A DNA stretch of 6,638 nucleotides from an uncultured Synergistales bacterium (GCA_905233515.1 CAJOEQ010000050.1:1-6638), one strand, 5' to 3'; shown: positions 1-6,590, numbered from the stretch's first letter. Notes: a model not told the origin generated them from the letters alone. Translations and numbers: made by a program.

Positions 1-2
1 AA

Positions 3-422
3 GACGTAAGAGTCTACATAGTCGGAGATCCTAACAAAGGCAGTGAAGACTTCAAGACTAATTTACGAATTATGAGCAAACTTGCGCCCGAAGTTCTTAA
101 TACTATTAATGACGAAAATTTTGAGGACTTCGAACACGCTTTGAGAGGTTGCGAAACTTGTATAGATGCAATTTTCGGCACTGGCTTAAATCGTCCCGTT
201 GAAGGCATTTATAAACGAGTAATCGAGGCTATTAATTCACTGGCTGTGCATATTGTCTCAGTCGATATTCCTTCCGGTCTTGACTGTGATACGGGCGAGG
301 CACTGGGCGCGGCTGGAAGAGCTACAAAAACTGTAACATTTCACAGAATGAAGCAGGCTCTTGATTTATCACCGGAATTCGGCGGCGATGTCGCAGTAAG
401 TTATATAGGCATTCCGAATTAA
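3..422 (+). CDS. nnrE: NAD(P)H-hydrate epimerase (YjeF_N domain), 5'-truncated by window edge
   Basis: This is a metabolite-repair enzyme. It interconverts the R and S epimers of NADHX/NADPHX so that the partner dehydratase (NnrD) can restore NAD(P)H in the cytoplasm. Only the last 139 residues are present; the open frame runs off the left edge, so the ATG at base 72 is internal. Visible family motifs, in fragment numbering, are GDPNKGSEDF (8-17), IDAIFGTGL (54-62), SVDIPSGLD (86-94) with its conserved Asp and Pro-Ser-Gly, a TVTF (110-113) followed by Lys117, and the terminal GDVAVSYIGIP strand. The protein stops right after that strand, where bifunctional versions continue into the ADP/ATP-dependent dehydratase (ribokinase-like) domain. 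It is therefore a single-domain epimerase at its C-terminus. The next gene follows in 29 bases on the same strand and probably shares its transcript. Family assignment is firm; the true start is unseen. Confidence 0.9.
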   Translation, partial: DVRVYIVGDPNKGSEDFKTNLRIMSKLAPEVLNTINDENFEDFEHALRGCETCIDAIFGTGLNRPVEGIYKRVIEAINSLAVHIVSVDIPSGLDCDTGEALGAAGRATKTVTFHRMKQALDLSPEFGGDVAVSYIGIPN

Positions 423-436
423 ATAAAAATTTTTGC

Positions 437-441
437 AGGAG
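437..441 (+). promoter_or_regulatory. Ribosome binding site fixing a TTG start
   Basis: AGGAG lies 10 bases upstream of the TTG at 452. No ATG or GTG lies in frame near it, and an in-frame TGA at 443-445 blocks extension upstream. The TTG is therefore the best start, and it is followed immediately by a good signal peptide. Confidence 0.75.
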
Positions 442-451
442 TTGATTTATT

Positions 452-3064
452 TTGAGATTCAAAAAATTTTGCGCTTTGAGTTTGATTATTTCATCATTGC
501 TTATTTTTTCCGGCTCATCATGGGCAGCGAGCTATGATCCCTATCATTTATACCCGATTTTAAATGATAATGATTTAGCACTTGTTTATTCAAGATACGG
601 AAATTCTGATATTGGATTCTTTTACCAGTTAAGAGACATAACAGGAGCTTCACGACGTGACTCAGTGGCCGGCCCTCAATGGTTCGCTACAGTCTATGAA
701 AATTATCACTATTATTATTATTTCCCTGACGATGAGACTCACGCTGGCATGTATAGAAGGACAATGGGCGGAGAAATTCCCGAGATAACTTTTTCGAGTC
801 TTGCTGACATTGTGAATAATTTTAATTACGTCTTGGCCGAAGAGCCTCAGCCCTATAATGAATGGATAGATAGGGGATTAGTTTATGCGCCTTATTATGA
901 CGTTTACCCTGATCCTTTAGAGTCTTTCTGTATCGTAACAACAGGAGGCCGCGCAGAGTTTAAAATCAATTTCGGTAATGCATATGCTAGACACTTCCCA
1001 TTCTGGTACGGCTGGGGGCGGGGCTCAAATATAAGATGGTGGCAAAATTATAAATATGACTCAATCAATGAGCCTGTTTACTGCATAATCGAGAAAAATT
1101 CTTCAAATCCTAACAGCGCAGATATTTACGTTCGTACAGGTTCAGGAGTTAACGCAAGCTACCCATTGACTTATACTTATTCACTTTCTGGCGATAATTA
1201 CGCGATAATCCGAGATACTGATAAAAAAATTGTTTATACAGTCTCAGGCGATAACGTTTATGATTCAAGCCGGACTCTTGTTTATGTTATCAGCAATGAC
1301 ACAAAAATTTTAGACTCAGACGGCAAAATCGCTTATACTCTTGAAGATGATTATAAAGATTCAAATATAAAATATTTATGCGACATTCGCAGCGTTTACG
1401 AAAATATAGAAATTGATTTAGGCGATGAGTATAATATTTCAATTAATCCATCTCAAGAGACTTTAACAAATCCCGGCGAATATCATTCAGTAAATGTCAG
1501 TGTCAGGAGCGATAACGCAGAAAATTACGGCAGCACACTGGGCTATATAACTTTCAAACAGCGCGCAAATCTCGCAACAGGTTACAGCAATTATCGTGAA
1601 GCATCGCCGATTCCTATGGTAATAGCAAATGTTTCAAACGGGAATGCGTCAGAAAATCCGTTAATATTCGACATGACTATTTACAATCAAAACGGGGATC
1701 TTGCAGGCCGTCAAAAATTTACGTGGGACGCTCAAACAAGCACAACTCGAAATTTAGGCACTTTCTTTACAATGACTCCTTATAATTCCGCGTCTTCTGA
1801 TTATAAAATTGAGACGAAAATCACGAACAGAACCGGCACAAGATACGAATTATACCCCTATGCAGGCACAAATTATATTATTCCTCATCACTGGGAATAT
1901 GATTTAACGCCGGATTTATATGGGACTCTTCCTGCAGAATTTTATCTTGACGCTCACAGCCAAATAGCTCCGGGACTCGTTACTGTTTATAGCAATGACT
2001 TCCCGCTTAATACAGGCAATGACACAAGCGAGTCATATAGATTATATGAATATGCAAATACGACTCCTAAAGACTTAAGACTGCAATATAAACGAGTTTC
2101 AGGAATGACTCCGCAGAATTCAACGAGAAGCACAATTAACACTCAGGGCGGGAGCGTAGGCCTTCAGGGATTCAATATGCAATTTGCTGATGTAACTCAA
2201 AACAGCGACGAGACAATTTACGAGCTTACTAATTTAATGGGATTGCCGCCTGTTATTATTAGTGCAGAAGTCAGCGCAGTTACTCCCGCAGATACTTATA
2301 TAAGAGCAAGCGCAGTTACTCCATTTGCAATTAATAAAGCAGTCCCGGAAGGAATAGTTACATATACTCATGAAGTAGTGCCGGATTATAGTGATATGTC
2401 CGGAGATATTCCCGCGTCTTTGGATGTCTACACGCCTAATAATATAGCAGTTCAGCCCGTATCAGTAAGACTCAAAATTTCGCGTCAAAGTTCATTACTT
2501 GTGAATCGCTGGGACTCGTTAAATGAGTCAATGACCTCATCAGAATTATTTAATAGATTCTCAAATTTTGCGGCTGTCTGGGTACGTTCGGCGGCGACTC
2601 GTGAGCAAGACACAAATTTATTCACGGCCATTAATAACAAGGGCGCAAATGTAACAAGTTCAGCGATAACTGCTTCAGAATGCTTTAATGCCTTTATCGT
2701 GAGCAATGATTTATATCTTGATTTCATTGTATTAATAGCCGACGCAACAAGCATAAATCCTAACAAGACAGCTTATATTGAAGTCTTCAGAGATGACGGA
2801 GTGCCTTATATTTTAATCGGTGACGGGAACGTTGACGGAAATTGGCAGCTTGAATTTTTTGTAGATGCAACGGGAGAAAATCCTGACACTGACACAAGAG
2901 AATCACAAGACATAATACCGACTCCTGTATATCCTGATCCTGATGATGATTACACCCCGTTTATACCTGGCAGCGGCGGCGGTGGCGGCGGCGGTTGTAA
3001 TTCGGGAATGATTGCACTTGCTTTGTTATTGCCGATTGGATTTGTTGTGAATAGAAAACGTTAA
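452..3064 (+). CDS. Large exported surface protein of unknown function with Synerg-CTERM-like sorting tail
   Basis: I do not recognise the main body of this 870-residue protein. Residues 1-25 form a signal peptide: basic RFKK, hydrophobic core LSLIISSLLIF, likely cleavage after SWA at 25. The mature N-terminal part (about 28-210) is rich in aromatics, including YENYHYYYYF at 82-91 and a Trp/Tyr patch near 184-202. Residues 246-312 hold four short degenerate repeats. Residues 320-600 look like beta-rich extracellular sequence with many Asn, Ser, Thr and Tyr. A distinct domain seems to lie at about 664-805, ending in an ILIGDGNVDGNWQLEFF stretch. A Pro/Asp-rich linker (821-839) precedes the Gly run, Cys849, hydrophobic 852-866 and NRKR end. 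Mature Cys residues are few (160, 211, 310, 744, 849). There is no catalytic motif I can name. It should be secreted and held at the cell envelope; adhesion or cell-surface structure is only a guess. It probably shares a transcript with nnrE and is ended by the hairpin just after its stop. Confidence 0.85.
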   Translation: MRFKKFCALSLIISSLLIFSGSSWAASYDPYHLYPILNDNDLALVYSRYGNSDIGFFYQLRDITGASRRDSVAGPQWFATVYENYHYYYYFPDDETHAGMYRRTMGGEIPEITFSSLADIVNNFNYVLAEEPQPYNEWIDRGLVYAPYYDVYPDPLESFCIVTTGGRAEFKINFGNAYARHFPFWYGWGRGSNIRWWQNYKYDSINEPVYCIIEKNSSNPNSADIYVRTGSGVNASYPLTYTYSLSGDNYAIIRDTDKKIVYTVSGDNVYDSSRTLVYVISNDTKILDSDGKIAYTLEDDYKDSNIKYLCDIRSVYENIEIDLGDEYNISINPSQETLTNPGEYHSVNVSVRSDNAENYGSTLGYITFKQRANLATGYSNYREASPIPMVIANVSNGNASENPLIFDMTIYNQNGDLAGRQKFTWDAQTSTTRNLGTFFTMTPYNSASSDYKIETKITNRTGTRYELYPYAGTNYIIPHHWEYDLTPDLYGTLPAEFYLDAHSQIAPGLVTVYSNDFPLNTGNDTSESYRLYEYANTTPKDLRLQYKRVSGMTPQNSTRSTINTQGGSVGLQGFNMQFADVTQNSDETIYELTNLMGLPPVIISAEVSAVTPADTYIRASAVTPFAINKAVPEGIVTYTHEVVPDYSDMSGDIPASLDVYTPNNIAVQPVSVRLKISRQSSLLVNRWDSLNESMTSSELFNRFSNFAAVWVRSAATREQDTNLFTAINNKGANVTSSAITASECFNAFIVSNDLYLDFIVLIADATSINPNKTAYIEVFRDDGVPYILIGDGNVDGNWQLEFFVDATGENPDTDTRESQDIIPTPVYPDPDDDYTPFIPGSGGGGGGGCNSGMIALALLLPIGFVVNRKR
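1187..1387 (+). repeat. Four degenerate ~15-19-residue protein repeats (beta-hairpin-like)
   Basis: Residues 246-312 of the exported protein divide into four units: SGDNYAIIRDTDKKIVYTV, SGDNVYDSSRTLVYVI, SNDTKILDSDGKIAYTL and EDDYKDSNIKYLCDI. Each starts with a polar turn (S-G/N-D), has D-S/T-x-x/G in the middle and ends in a hydrophobic V-Y-x-V/I/L strand. The alternation suggests stacked beta hairpins, similar in style to small beta-flower or beta-propeller-like repeats. The repeat is seen at protein level; the DNA copies have diverged. Confidence 0.6.
2441..2866 (+). other. Putative membrane-proximal domain of the exported protein
   Basis: Residues about 664-805 form a segment that looks like a separate globular domain. 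It starts with a beta strand (VSVRLKIS), passes through a helical stretch (about 688-708) and a Ser/Ala/Cys-containing region (737-748), and ends with strands AYIEVF, YILIG and WQLEFF. It sits just before the Pro/Asp linker and sorting tail. Boundaries are by eye, and I do not know a family name for it. Confidence 0.4.
2969..3061 (+). other. C-terminal sorting signal, Synerg-CTERM type
   Basis: Residues 840-870 read G-S, seven Gly, then CNSGMIALALLLPIGF, VV and NRKR. A Gly-rich spacer, one Cys, a short transmembrane segment and a basic stop-transfer end is the layout of the GlyGly-CTERM/MYXO-CTERM/Synerg-CTERM class. Members of that class are cleaved by rhombosortase-type or analogous intramembrane proteases and anchored in the outer envelope. 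The Synerg-CTERM subtype is recalled from family knowledge, not searched. Lipid modification of Cys849 after cleavage is an inference from related systems. Confidence 0.75.
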
Positions 3065-3110
3065 AAAAATTATCCCCCCTGACTCATAAAAGCCGGGGGG
3101 ATTTATTTAT
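3065..3110. terminator. Bidirectional intrinsic terminator between convergent genes
   Basis: ATCCCCCC (3072-3079) pairs perfectly with GGGGGGAT (3095-3102) around a 15-base loop. Read on the - strand, the hairpin is followed by an uninterrupted T run (the A run at 3063-3069), a strong terminator for the asd-hom-lysC operon. Read on the + strand it is followed by ATTTATTTATT, a less pure but usable U-rich tail for the exported-protein gene. It starts within 10 bases of one stop codon and ends about 15 bases from the other. Confidence 0.88.
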
Positions 3111-3116
3111 TCGCGA

Positions 3117-4427
3117 TTAATTAACAAATTTGCTGTAAATTGCTCTGATTGCGCGCTCAAAGTCTTCATTTAGGACTCCGACGATTATATTTAATTCTGA
3201 AGCTCCCTGATCTATCATTCTGACGTTGATTCTTTCTTCTGCTAGAGCTTGGAAAATTTTAGCCGCTGTTCCTGTTTGAGCTTTCATGCTGCGTCCTACT
3301 ACTGCAATTAAAGCAATACCCGACTCAACTTCAAGCGAATCAGGTTCTACAAATTTTGCGATTCGTCTTAATACTTCCTGTTCATGCTCGATAAATTTTG
3401 ACTCCTGAACTATAACCGTCATTGTGTCAATTCCTGAAGGTAAATGCTCAGGCGGTATATTATTTTCTTCAAAGCATTGAACGACTTTGCGATAAAAATC
3501 TGATTGAGAATGCATTAAATCTTTCGCGATTATTATCGAGCAAAAATCTTTACGTCCCGCGATCCCAGTAATCATAAATTTTGACCGTCTCGCAGTGTTC
3601 GCTACAATCCAAGTGCCGCCGTCTTCAGGTTTATTTGTATTGCGTATATTTATGGGAATTCCGGCCTTCTTGACTGGAAAAATTGCATCTTCGTGCATAA
3701 CACTCGCGCCCATATAAGAAAGTTCGCGCAATTCCCTGTAAGTTATATTTTTCATGACTGCGGGATTATTCACGATTTTAGGATCTGCCATTAATAAGCC
3801 TGATACGTCCGTCCAGTTCTCATAAACAGCAGCACGGCACGCCCTAGCAACTATTGAGCCCGTTATATCAGACCCGCCCCGTGAAAAAGTTGTGATTCTC
3901 CCTGACTCGCTGATTCCGTAAAATCCCGGTATTACTGCGTGTGAAGTTTTCTCAAGTCTTGCGCTCAATGCCGAGTCCGTCTTGTCAGGCTCAAAATTTC
4001 CGGAATTATCAAAGAAAATTACTTCAGACGGATCAATAAATTCAAAGCCTAAATAATTCGCCATTATAAGCCCGTTCAAATATTCCCCTCGTGAAGCTGT
4101 ATAATCTTTCTCAGGTTCATTCAATAATTTGACTTCAATTTTGCTGAATTCCTCGCCTAAGTCAAGACTCAAATTTAAGCCGCGTATAATCTCGTTATAT
4201 CTTTCTTGAATAATAGAGAATGAGTCAGAAAAATTTTTGCCTTCTTTCGCGAGTTCATAGCACTTATAAAGCAAGTCAGTTATCTTTATGTCATTATTAT
4301 TGCGTTTCCCCGGAGCGGACGGAACAACATAAACTCTTGAATCATCAGCGAGAATTATATTTTTAACTTTCTCGAACTGCTTTGAGTCAGCTAGTGAACT
4401 TCCGCCGAATTTTACTACTTTTTTCAT
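3117..4427 (-). CDS. lysC: Aspartate kinase, monofunctional, with tandem ACT regulatory region
   Basis: It phosphorylates L-aspartate with ATP to 4-phospho-L-aspartate, the committed step to lysine/diaminopimelate, threonine and methionine. At 436 residues it is a normal single-function kinase. The catalytic amino-acid-kinase domain spans about 1-280. It shows KFGGSSLA (6-13), SAPGKR (37-42), ASRGEYLNG (111-119), PGFYG (167-171), FSRGGSDITGS (181-191) and ENWTDVSGL with ADPKIV (203-219). The FSRGGSDITGS...ENWTDV and TYRELRELSYMGASVMHEDA pattern resembles Bacillus subtilis aspartokinase III (YclM/ThrD) more than E. coli LysC or ThrA. From memory, the Bacillus enzyme is inhibited jointly by lysine and threonine. 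The rest (about 285-436) is the ACT region, including ITGIAGRKD and the final domain with VVGRSMKAQTGTAAKIF and NVRMIDQGASELNIIVGV. ATG start; last gene of the operon, 8 bases after hom. Enzyme assignment is secure; the effector specificity is inferred. Confidence 0.96.
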   Translation of the reverse strand: MKKVVKFGGSSLADSKQFEKVKNIILADDSRVYVVPSAPGKRNNNDIKITDLLYKCYELAKEGKNFSDSFSIIQERYNEIIRGLNLSLDLGEEFSKIEVKLLNEPEKDYTASRGEYLNGLIMANYLGFEFIDPSEVIFFDNSGNFEPDKTDSALSARLEKTSHAVIPGFYGISESGRITTFSRGGSDITGSIVARACRAAVYENWTDVSGLLMADPKIVNNPAVMKNITYRELRELSYMGASVMHEDAIFPVKKAGIPINIRNTNKPEDGGTWIVANTARRSKFMITGIAGRKDFCSIIIAKDLMHSQSDFYRKVVQCFEENNIPPEHLPSGIDTMTVIVQESKFIEHEQEVLRRIAKFVEPDSLEVESGIALIAVVGRSMKAQTGTAAKIFQALAEERINVRMIDQGASELNIIVGVLNEDFERAIRAIYSKFVN

Positions 4428-4435
4428 GAAATAAA

Positions 4436-5449
4436 TTACTCCAAGTATCTAAATTTTGACTCGGGCGGCTCAGTGGGCTTAACTTCTGCGGGCTTGAGAT
4501 CTGCGAAATTGTTATTAATATTTTGTCCGAGAGTTTTCGCGCATTCTATAACATCAGAAACAACCGCGCTTGCTGTAGGTAATTTTCCTGCTCCACGTCC
4601 ATAGAACATTAAATCATCTACAATAGTCCCGTGAATCATAATCCCGTTAAATACGCTGTTTACGCTATAAAGCGGGCAAGTTTGAGGGATTATATACGGC
4701 GCAACTGTTAAATACGGCCCTTCAGAGTCATAAACTCCGAGTAATTTAATCGTCGAGTTCTCATTTTCTGCGTCAATAATATCCTGTAGAGTTACTTCAG
4801 TTATGCCGGTGCAGTTTACTTGTTCATAAGAAAATTTTTGACCTGACACGAGGGACGCAAGAATCGCAATTTTTCTAGCTGTATCATGGCCTTCAATGTC
4901 GGCTGCGGGGTTACGTTCAGCAAATCCGTTGTCTTGAGCTTCCTTCAGTGCCTCGTCAAAAGTTTTGCCGGCTCTCATGTTAGTTAATATATAGTTGCAA
5001 GTCCCGTTAAGAATTCCGGCGATTTTCGTAATTTTTTCATGACCGCATGACTCGCGCAAAGGCCTAATAATGGGAATTCCGCCCCCGACGCTTGCTTCAA
5101 ATAAATATGAGCAGTTATGTTCACGAGCTATTATGCTTAACTCGACTCCATAAGCGTCAACAAGTTCTTTATTTGACGAGCATACAGAGATCCCGCGCTC
5201 AAGTGCCAAATGCGTATAAGTATAAGCCGGCTCCTTCCCGCCCATAGTCTCGCAAATTATTTTAATGTCAGGATCATTTACGATTATATTTATATCATTG
5301 ACTGCTCCGGGAATGTCGCGAATATCAAGAATATATTTGACGTGAAGATAATCACCGAGAACGTTTTTAATTTCGCTTGAATTTCTCTCGATAACTTCAG
5401 CGACTCCGCTGCCTATTGTTCCAAATCCTAAAATCGCTATATTTATCAT
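4436..5449 (-). CDS. hom: Homoserine dehydrogenase, short form lacking the ACT domain
   Basis: It reduces L-aspartate 4-semialdehyde to L-homoserine with NAD(P)H, the branch towards threonine and methionine. The N-terminal Rossmann domain has GFGTIGSG (8-15). SSNKELV (91-97) carries the conserved Asn-Lys. EASVGGGIPIIRPL (118-131) and GILNGTCNYIL (145-155) follow. Residues 171-193 fit the homoserine dehydrogenase signature, with NPAADIEGHDTARK including the catalytic Asp189 and Lys193. FYGRGAGKLPTASAVVSD (282-299) closes the catalytic domain. Bacterial enzymes of this type usually run to about 400-440 residues with a C-terminal ACT domain. This one stops at 337 after a Pro-rich linker and SKFRYLE, where the first ACT strand would start. 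It begins 1 base after the asd stop, with GAGG at 5462-5459 as its ribosome binding site. It may therefore be insensitive to threonine, though short homoserine dehydrogenases are known elsewhere. Function is secure. Confidence 0.95.
   Translation of the reverse strand: MINIAILGFGTIGSGVAEVIERNSSEIKNVLGDYLHVKYILDIRDIPGAVNDINIIVNDPDIKIICETMGGKEPAYTYTHLALERGISVCSSNKELVDAYGVELSIIAREHNCSYLFEASVGGGIPIIRPLRESCGHEKITKIAGILNGTCNYILTNMRAGKTFDEALKEAQDNGFAERNPAADIEGHDTARKIAILASLVSGQKFSYEQVNCTGITEVTLQDIIDAENENSTIKLLGVYDSEGPYLTVAPYIIPQTCPLYSVNSVFNGIMIHGTIVDDLMFYGRGAGKLPTASAVVSDVIECAKTLGQNINNNFADLKPAEVKPTEPPESKFRYLE
4439..4442 (-). promoter_or_regulatory. lysC ribosome binding site embedded in the end of hom
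   Basis: GGAG on the - strand sits 11 bases before the lysC ATG. It is made from the last two sense codons of hom (TTG GAG), just before its TAA. The hom C-terminus and lysC translation initiation therefore use the same bases, which suggests translational coupling. Confidence 0.65.
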
Positions 5450-5450
5450 T

Positions 5451-6539
5451 TTATTTAGCCTCGATATATTTCTGTGCTGTCAATAATTCCGCGCATTCAA
5501 CAGCACCGCCCGCTGCGCCTCGTAAAGTGTTGTGAGACAGTCCTATAAATTTCCAGTCATAAATATTATCAGGTCTGAGTCTCCCTATTGTTACGCCCAT
5601 CCCATTGCCGTAATTTACATCAAGTGCTACTTGCGGCCTGTTGTCTTCGTCGAGATATTTTATAAATTGTTCAGGTGCACAGGGTAATTTAAGCTCTTGA
5701 GGGAGACTCCTGAAATTATTTAATTTTTCTATTAAGATTTCTTTGCTGGGAGGTGCTTTTCTGAATTTAACGAATGCCGCCGCAGTATGTCCATATAAAA
5801 CGGGAACTCTTACGCATTGAGCAGAAATAACAGGCTCGCTCGCTGGGACAATGACTCCATCTTGAATCTTCCCGAAAATTCGCAAAGGTTCCTTCTCGCT
5901 CTTCTCTTCTTCACCGCCGATATAAGGAATAATATTTCCTATCATTTCCGGCCAAGTGTTGAAATTTTTGCCTGCTCCTGAAATTGCCTGATAAGTTGTT
6001 ACGATTGATTCATAGGGTTCGAACTCGCGCCACGCAGCAAAGGCCGGAGCATAACTCTGAATTGAGCAATTAGGTTTAACTGCAATAAATCCCCGTGAAG
6101 TGCCTAATCTTTTACGCTGAAATTTTATGACTTCTGCGTGTTCTGGGTTGATTTCAGGAATTATCATAGGAACATCGGGAGTCCATCTATGCGCGCTGTT
6201 ATTAGATACGACCGGAGTCTCTGTTTTCGCGTAAGTCTCTTCGATTGCCTTAATTTCGTCCTTAGTCATATTTACAGCACTGAAGACAAAATCAACTTTT
6301 CCGCTAATTCCCTTAACGTCGTTCACGTCATCAAGTATCATAGATTTAACATTTTCGGGTATAGGCTCATCAAGCAGCCAGCGGCCTTTCATAGCTTCCT
6401 CGTAAGTTTTGCCTTTGCTGTTAGGTGAGGCGGCAATTACTGAAATATTAAACCATGCATGATTATGTAAAATTTGAATGAAACGCTGCCCGACCATTCC
6501 TGTAGCTCCGAGAATGCCGACATTTAATTTTCCCTGCAA
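5451..6539 (-). CDS. asd: Aspartate-semialdehyde dehydrogenase, archaeal/fungal-type
   Basis: It reduces 4-phospho-L-aspartate to L-aspartate 4-semialdehyde with NADPH, the step between LysC and Hom. The nucleotide-binding loop is GILGATGMVGQRF (8-20). SNNSAHRW (112-119) and DVPMIIPEINPEH (122-134) follow. The catalytic cysteine is Cys158 in KPNCSIQSY, and ISGAGKNF is at 186-193. His251, with Arg244, in CVRVPVLYGHT is the likely acid/base pair. The C-terminus has NGMGVTIGRLRPD (312-324) and HNTLRGAAGG (336-345). The VPMIIPEINPEH block, the GNGM...IGR element and HNTLRGAAG match the enzyme of archaea and yeast (Methanocaldococcus type) rather than the usual E. coli or Bacillus Asd. The length of 362 is normal for that subfamily. 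The start is TTG at 6539, supported by AGGAG 9 bases upstream and by the motif beginning at residue 4; no closer ATG exists. It is the first gene of the asd-hom-lysC operon. Confidence 0.95.
   Translation of the reverse strand: MQGKLNVGILGATGMVGQRFIQILHNHAWFNISVIAASPNSKGKTYEEAMKGRWLLDEPIPENVKSMILDDVNDVKGISGKVDFVFSAVNMTKDEIKAIEETYAKTETPVVSNNSAHRWTPDVPMIIPEINPEHAEVIKFQRKRLGTSRGFIAVKPNCSIQSYAPAFAAWREFEPYESIVTTYQAISGAGKNFNTWPEMIGNIIPYIGGEEEKSEKEPLRIFGKIQDGVIVPASEPVISAQCVRVPVLYGHTAAAFVKFRKAPPSKEILIEKLNNFRSLPQELKLPCAPEQFIKYLDEDNRPQVALDVNYGNGMGVTIGRLRPDNIYDWKFIGLSHNTLRGAAGGAVECAELLTAQKYIEAK
5459..5462 (-). promoter_or_regulatory. hom ribosome binding site inside the asd 3' end
   Basis: GAGG on the - strand lies 9 bases upstream of the hom ATG and within the last codons of asd. 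The asd TAA and hom ATG are separated by one A, a layout typical of translational coupling by re-initiating ribosomes. Confidence 0.6.
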
Positions 6540-6548
6540 AGTGAATCA

Positions 6549-6553
6549 CTCCT
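6549..6553 (-). promoter_or_regulatory. asd ribosome binding site for a TTG start
   Basis: AGGAG on the - strand lies 9 bases before the TTG at 6539 and follows an A/T-rich leader. A GTG at 6549-6547 overlaps it but is out of frame. This identifies TTG as the initiation codon. Confidence 0.75.
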
Positions 6554-6581
6554 AAAAAAATAATATAAAAAATTTCTGAAT

Positions 6582-6590
6582 AGTATAGCA
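6582..6590 (-). promoter_or_regulatory. Probable extended -10 promoter of the asd-hom-lysC operon
   Basis: The - strand reads TGCTATACT, a TGn element directly joined to a TATACT hexamer (5 of 6 matches to TATAAT). Transcription would start near 6575, giving a leader of about 36 bases before the asd TTG. No good -35 box is found at 16-18 bases, which fits an extended -10 promoter. The short leader has no room for a lysine riboswitch, T-box or peptide attenuator, so none is proposed. Bases 6591-6638 further upstream show no gene I can support. Confidence 0.5.

Noticed and set aside
14..208. Open frame of 64 codons on the - strand
   Set aside because: It lies antisense to the well-supported nnrE frame, lacks a recognisable motif and is explained as a shadow.
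72..422. ATG at base 72 as the true start of the epimerase
   Set aside because: The frame is open back to base 3 and encodes conserved family sequence (GDPNKGSEDF), so the gene begins outside the window.
423..451. Frameshifted remainder of a fused NAD(P)HX dehydratase domain after nnrE
   Set aside because: Only 29 bases separate nnrE from the next gene, and that gene begins with a signal peptide, not ribokinase-like sequence.
2485..2766. Open frame of 93 codons on the - strand
   Set aside because: It is antisense to the exported-protein gene, whose frame is continuous with a signal peptide and sorting tail; no ribosome binding site or family motif supports it.
4428..4435. Hidden ACT-domain remnant of hom in another frame
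   Set aside because: Only 8 bases lie between the hom stop and the lysC start, and lysC begins directly with kinase motifs.
6138..6428. Open frame of 96 codons on the + strand
   Set aside because: It is antisense to conserved catalytic-domain sequence of asd and has no motif of its own.
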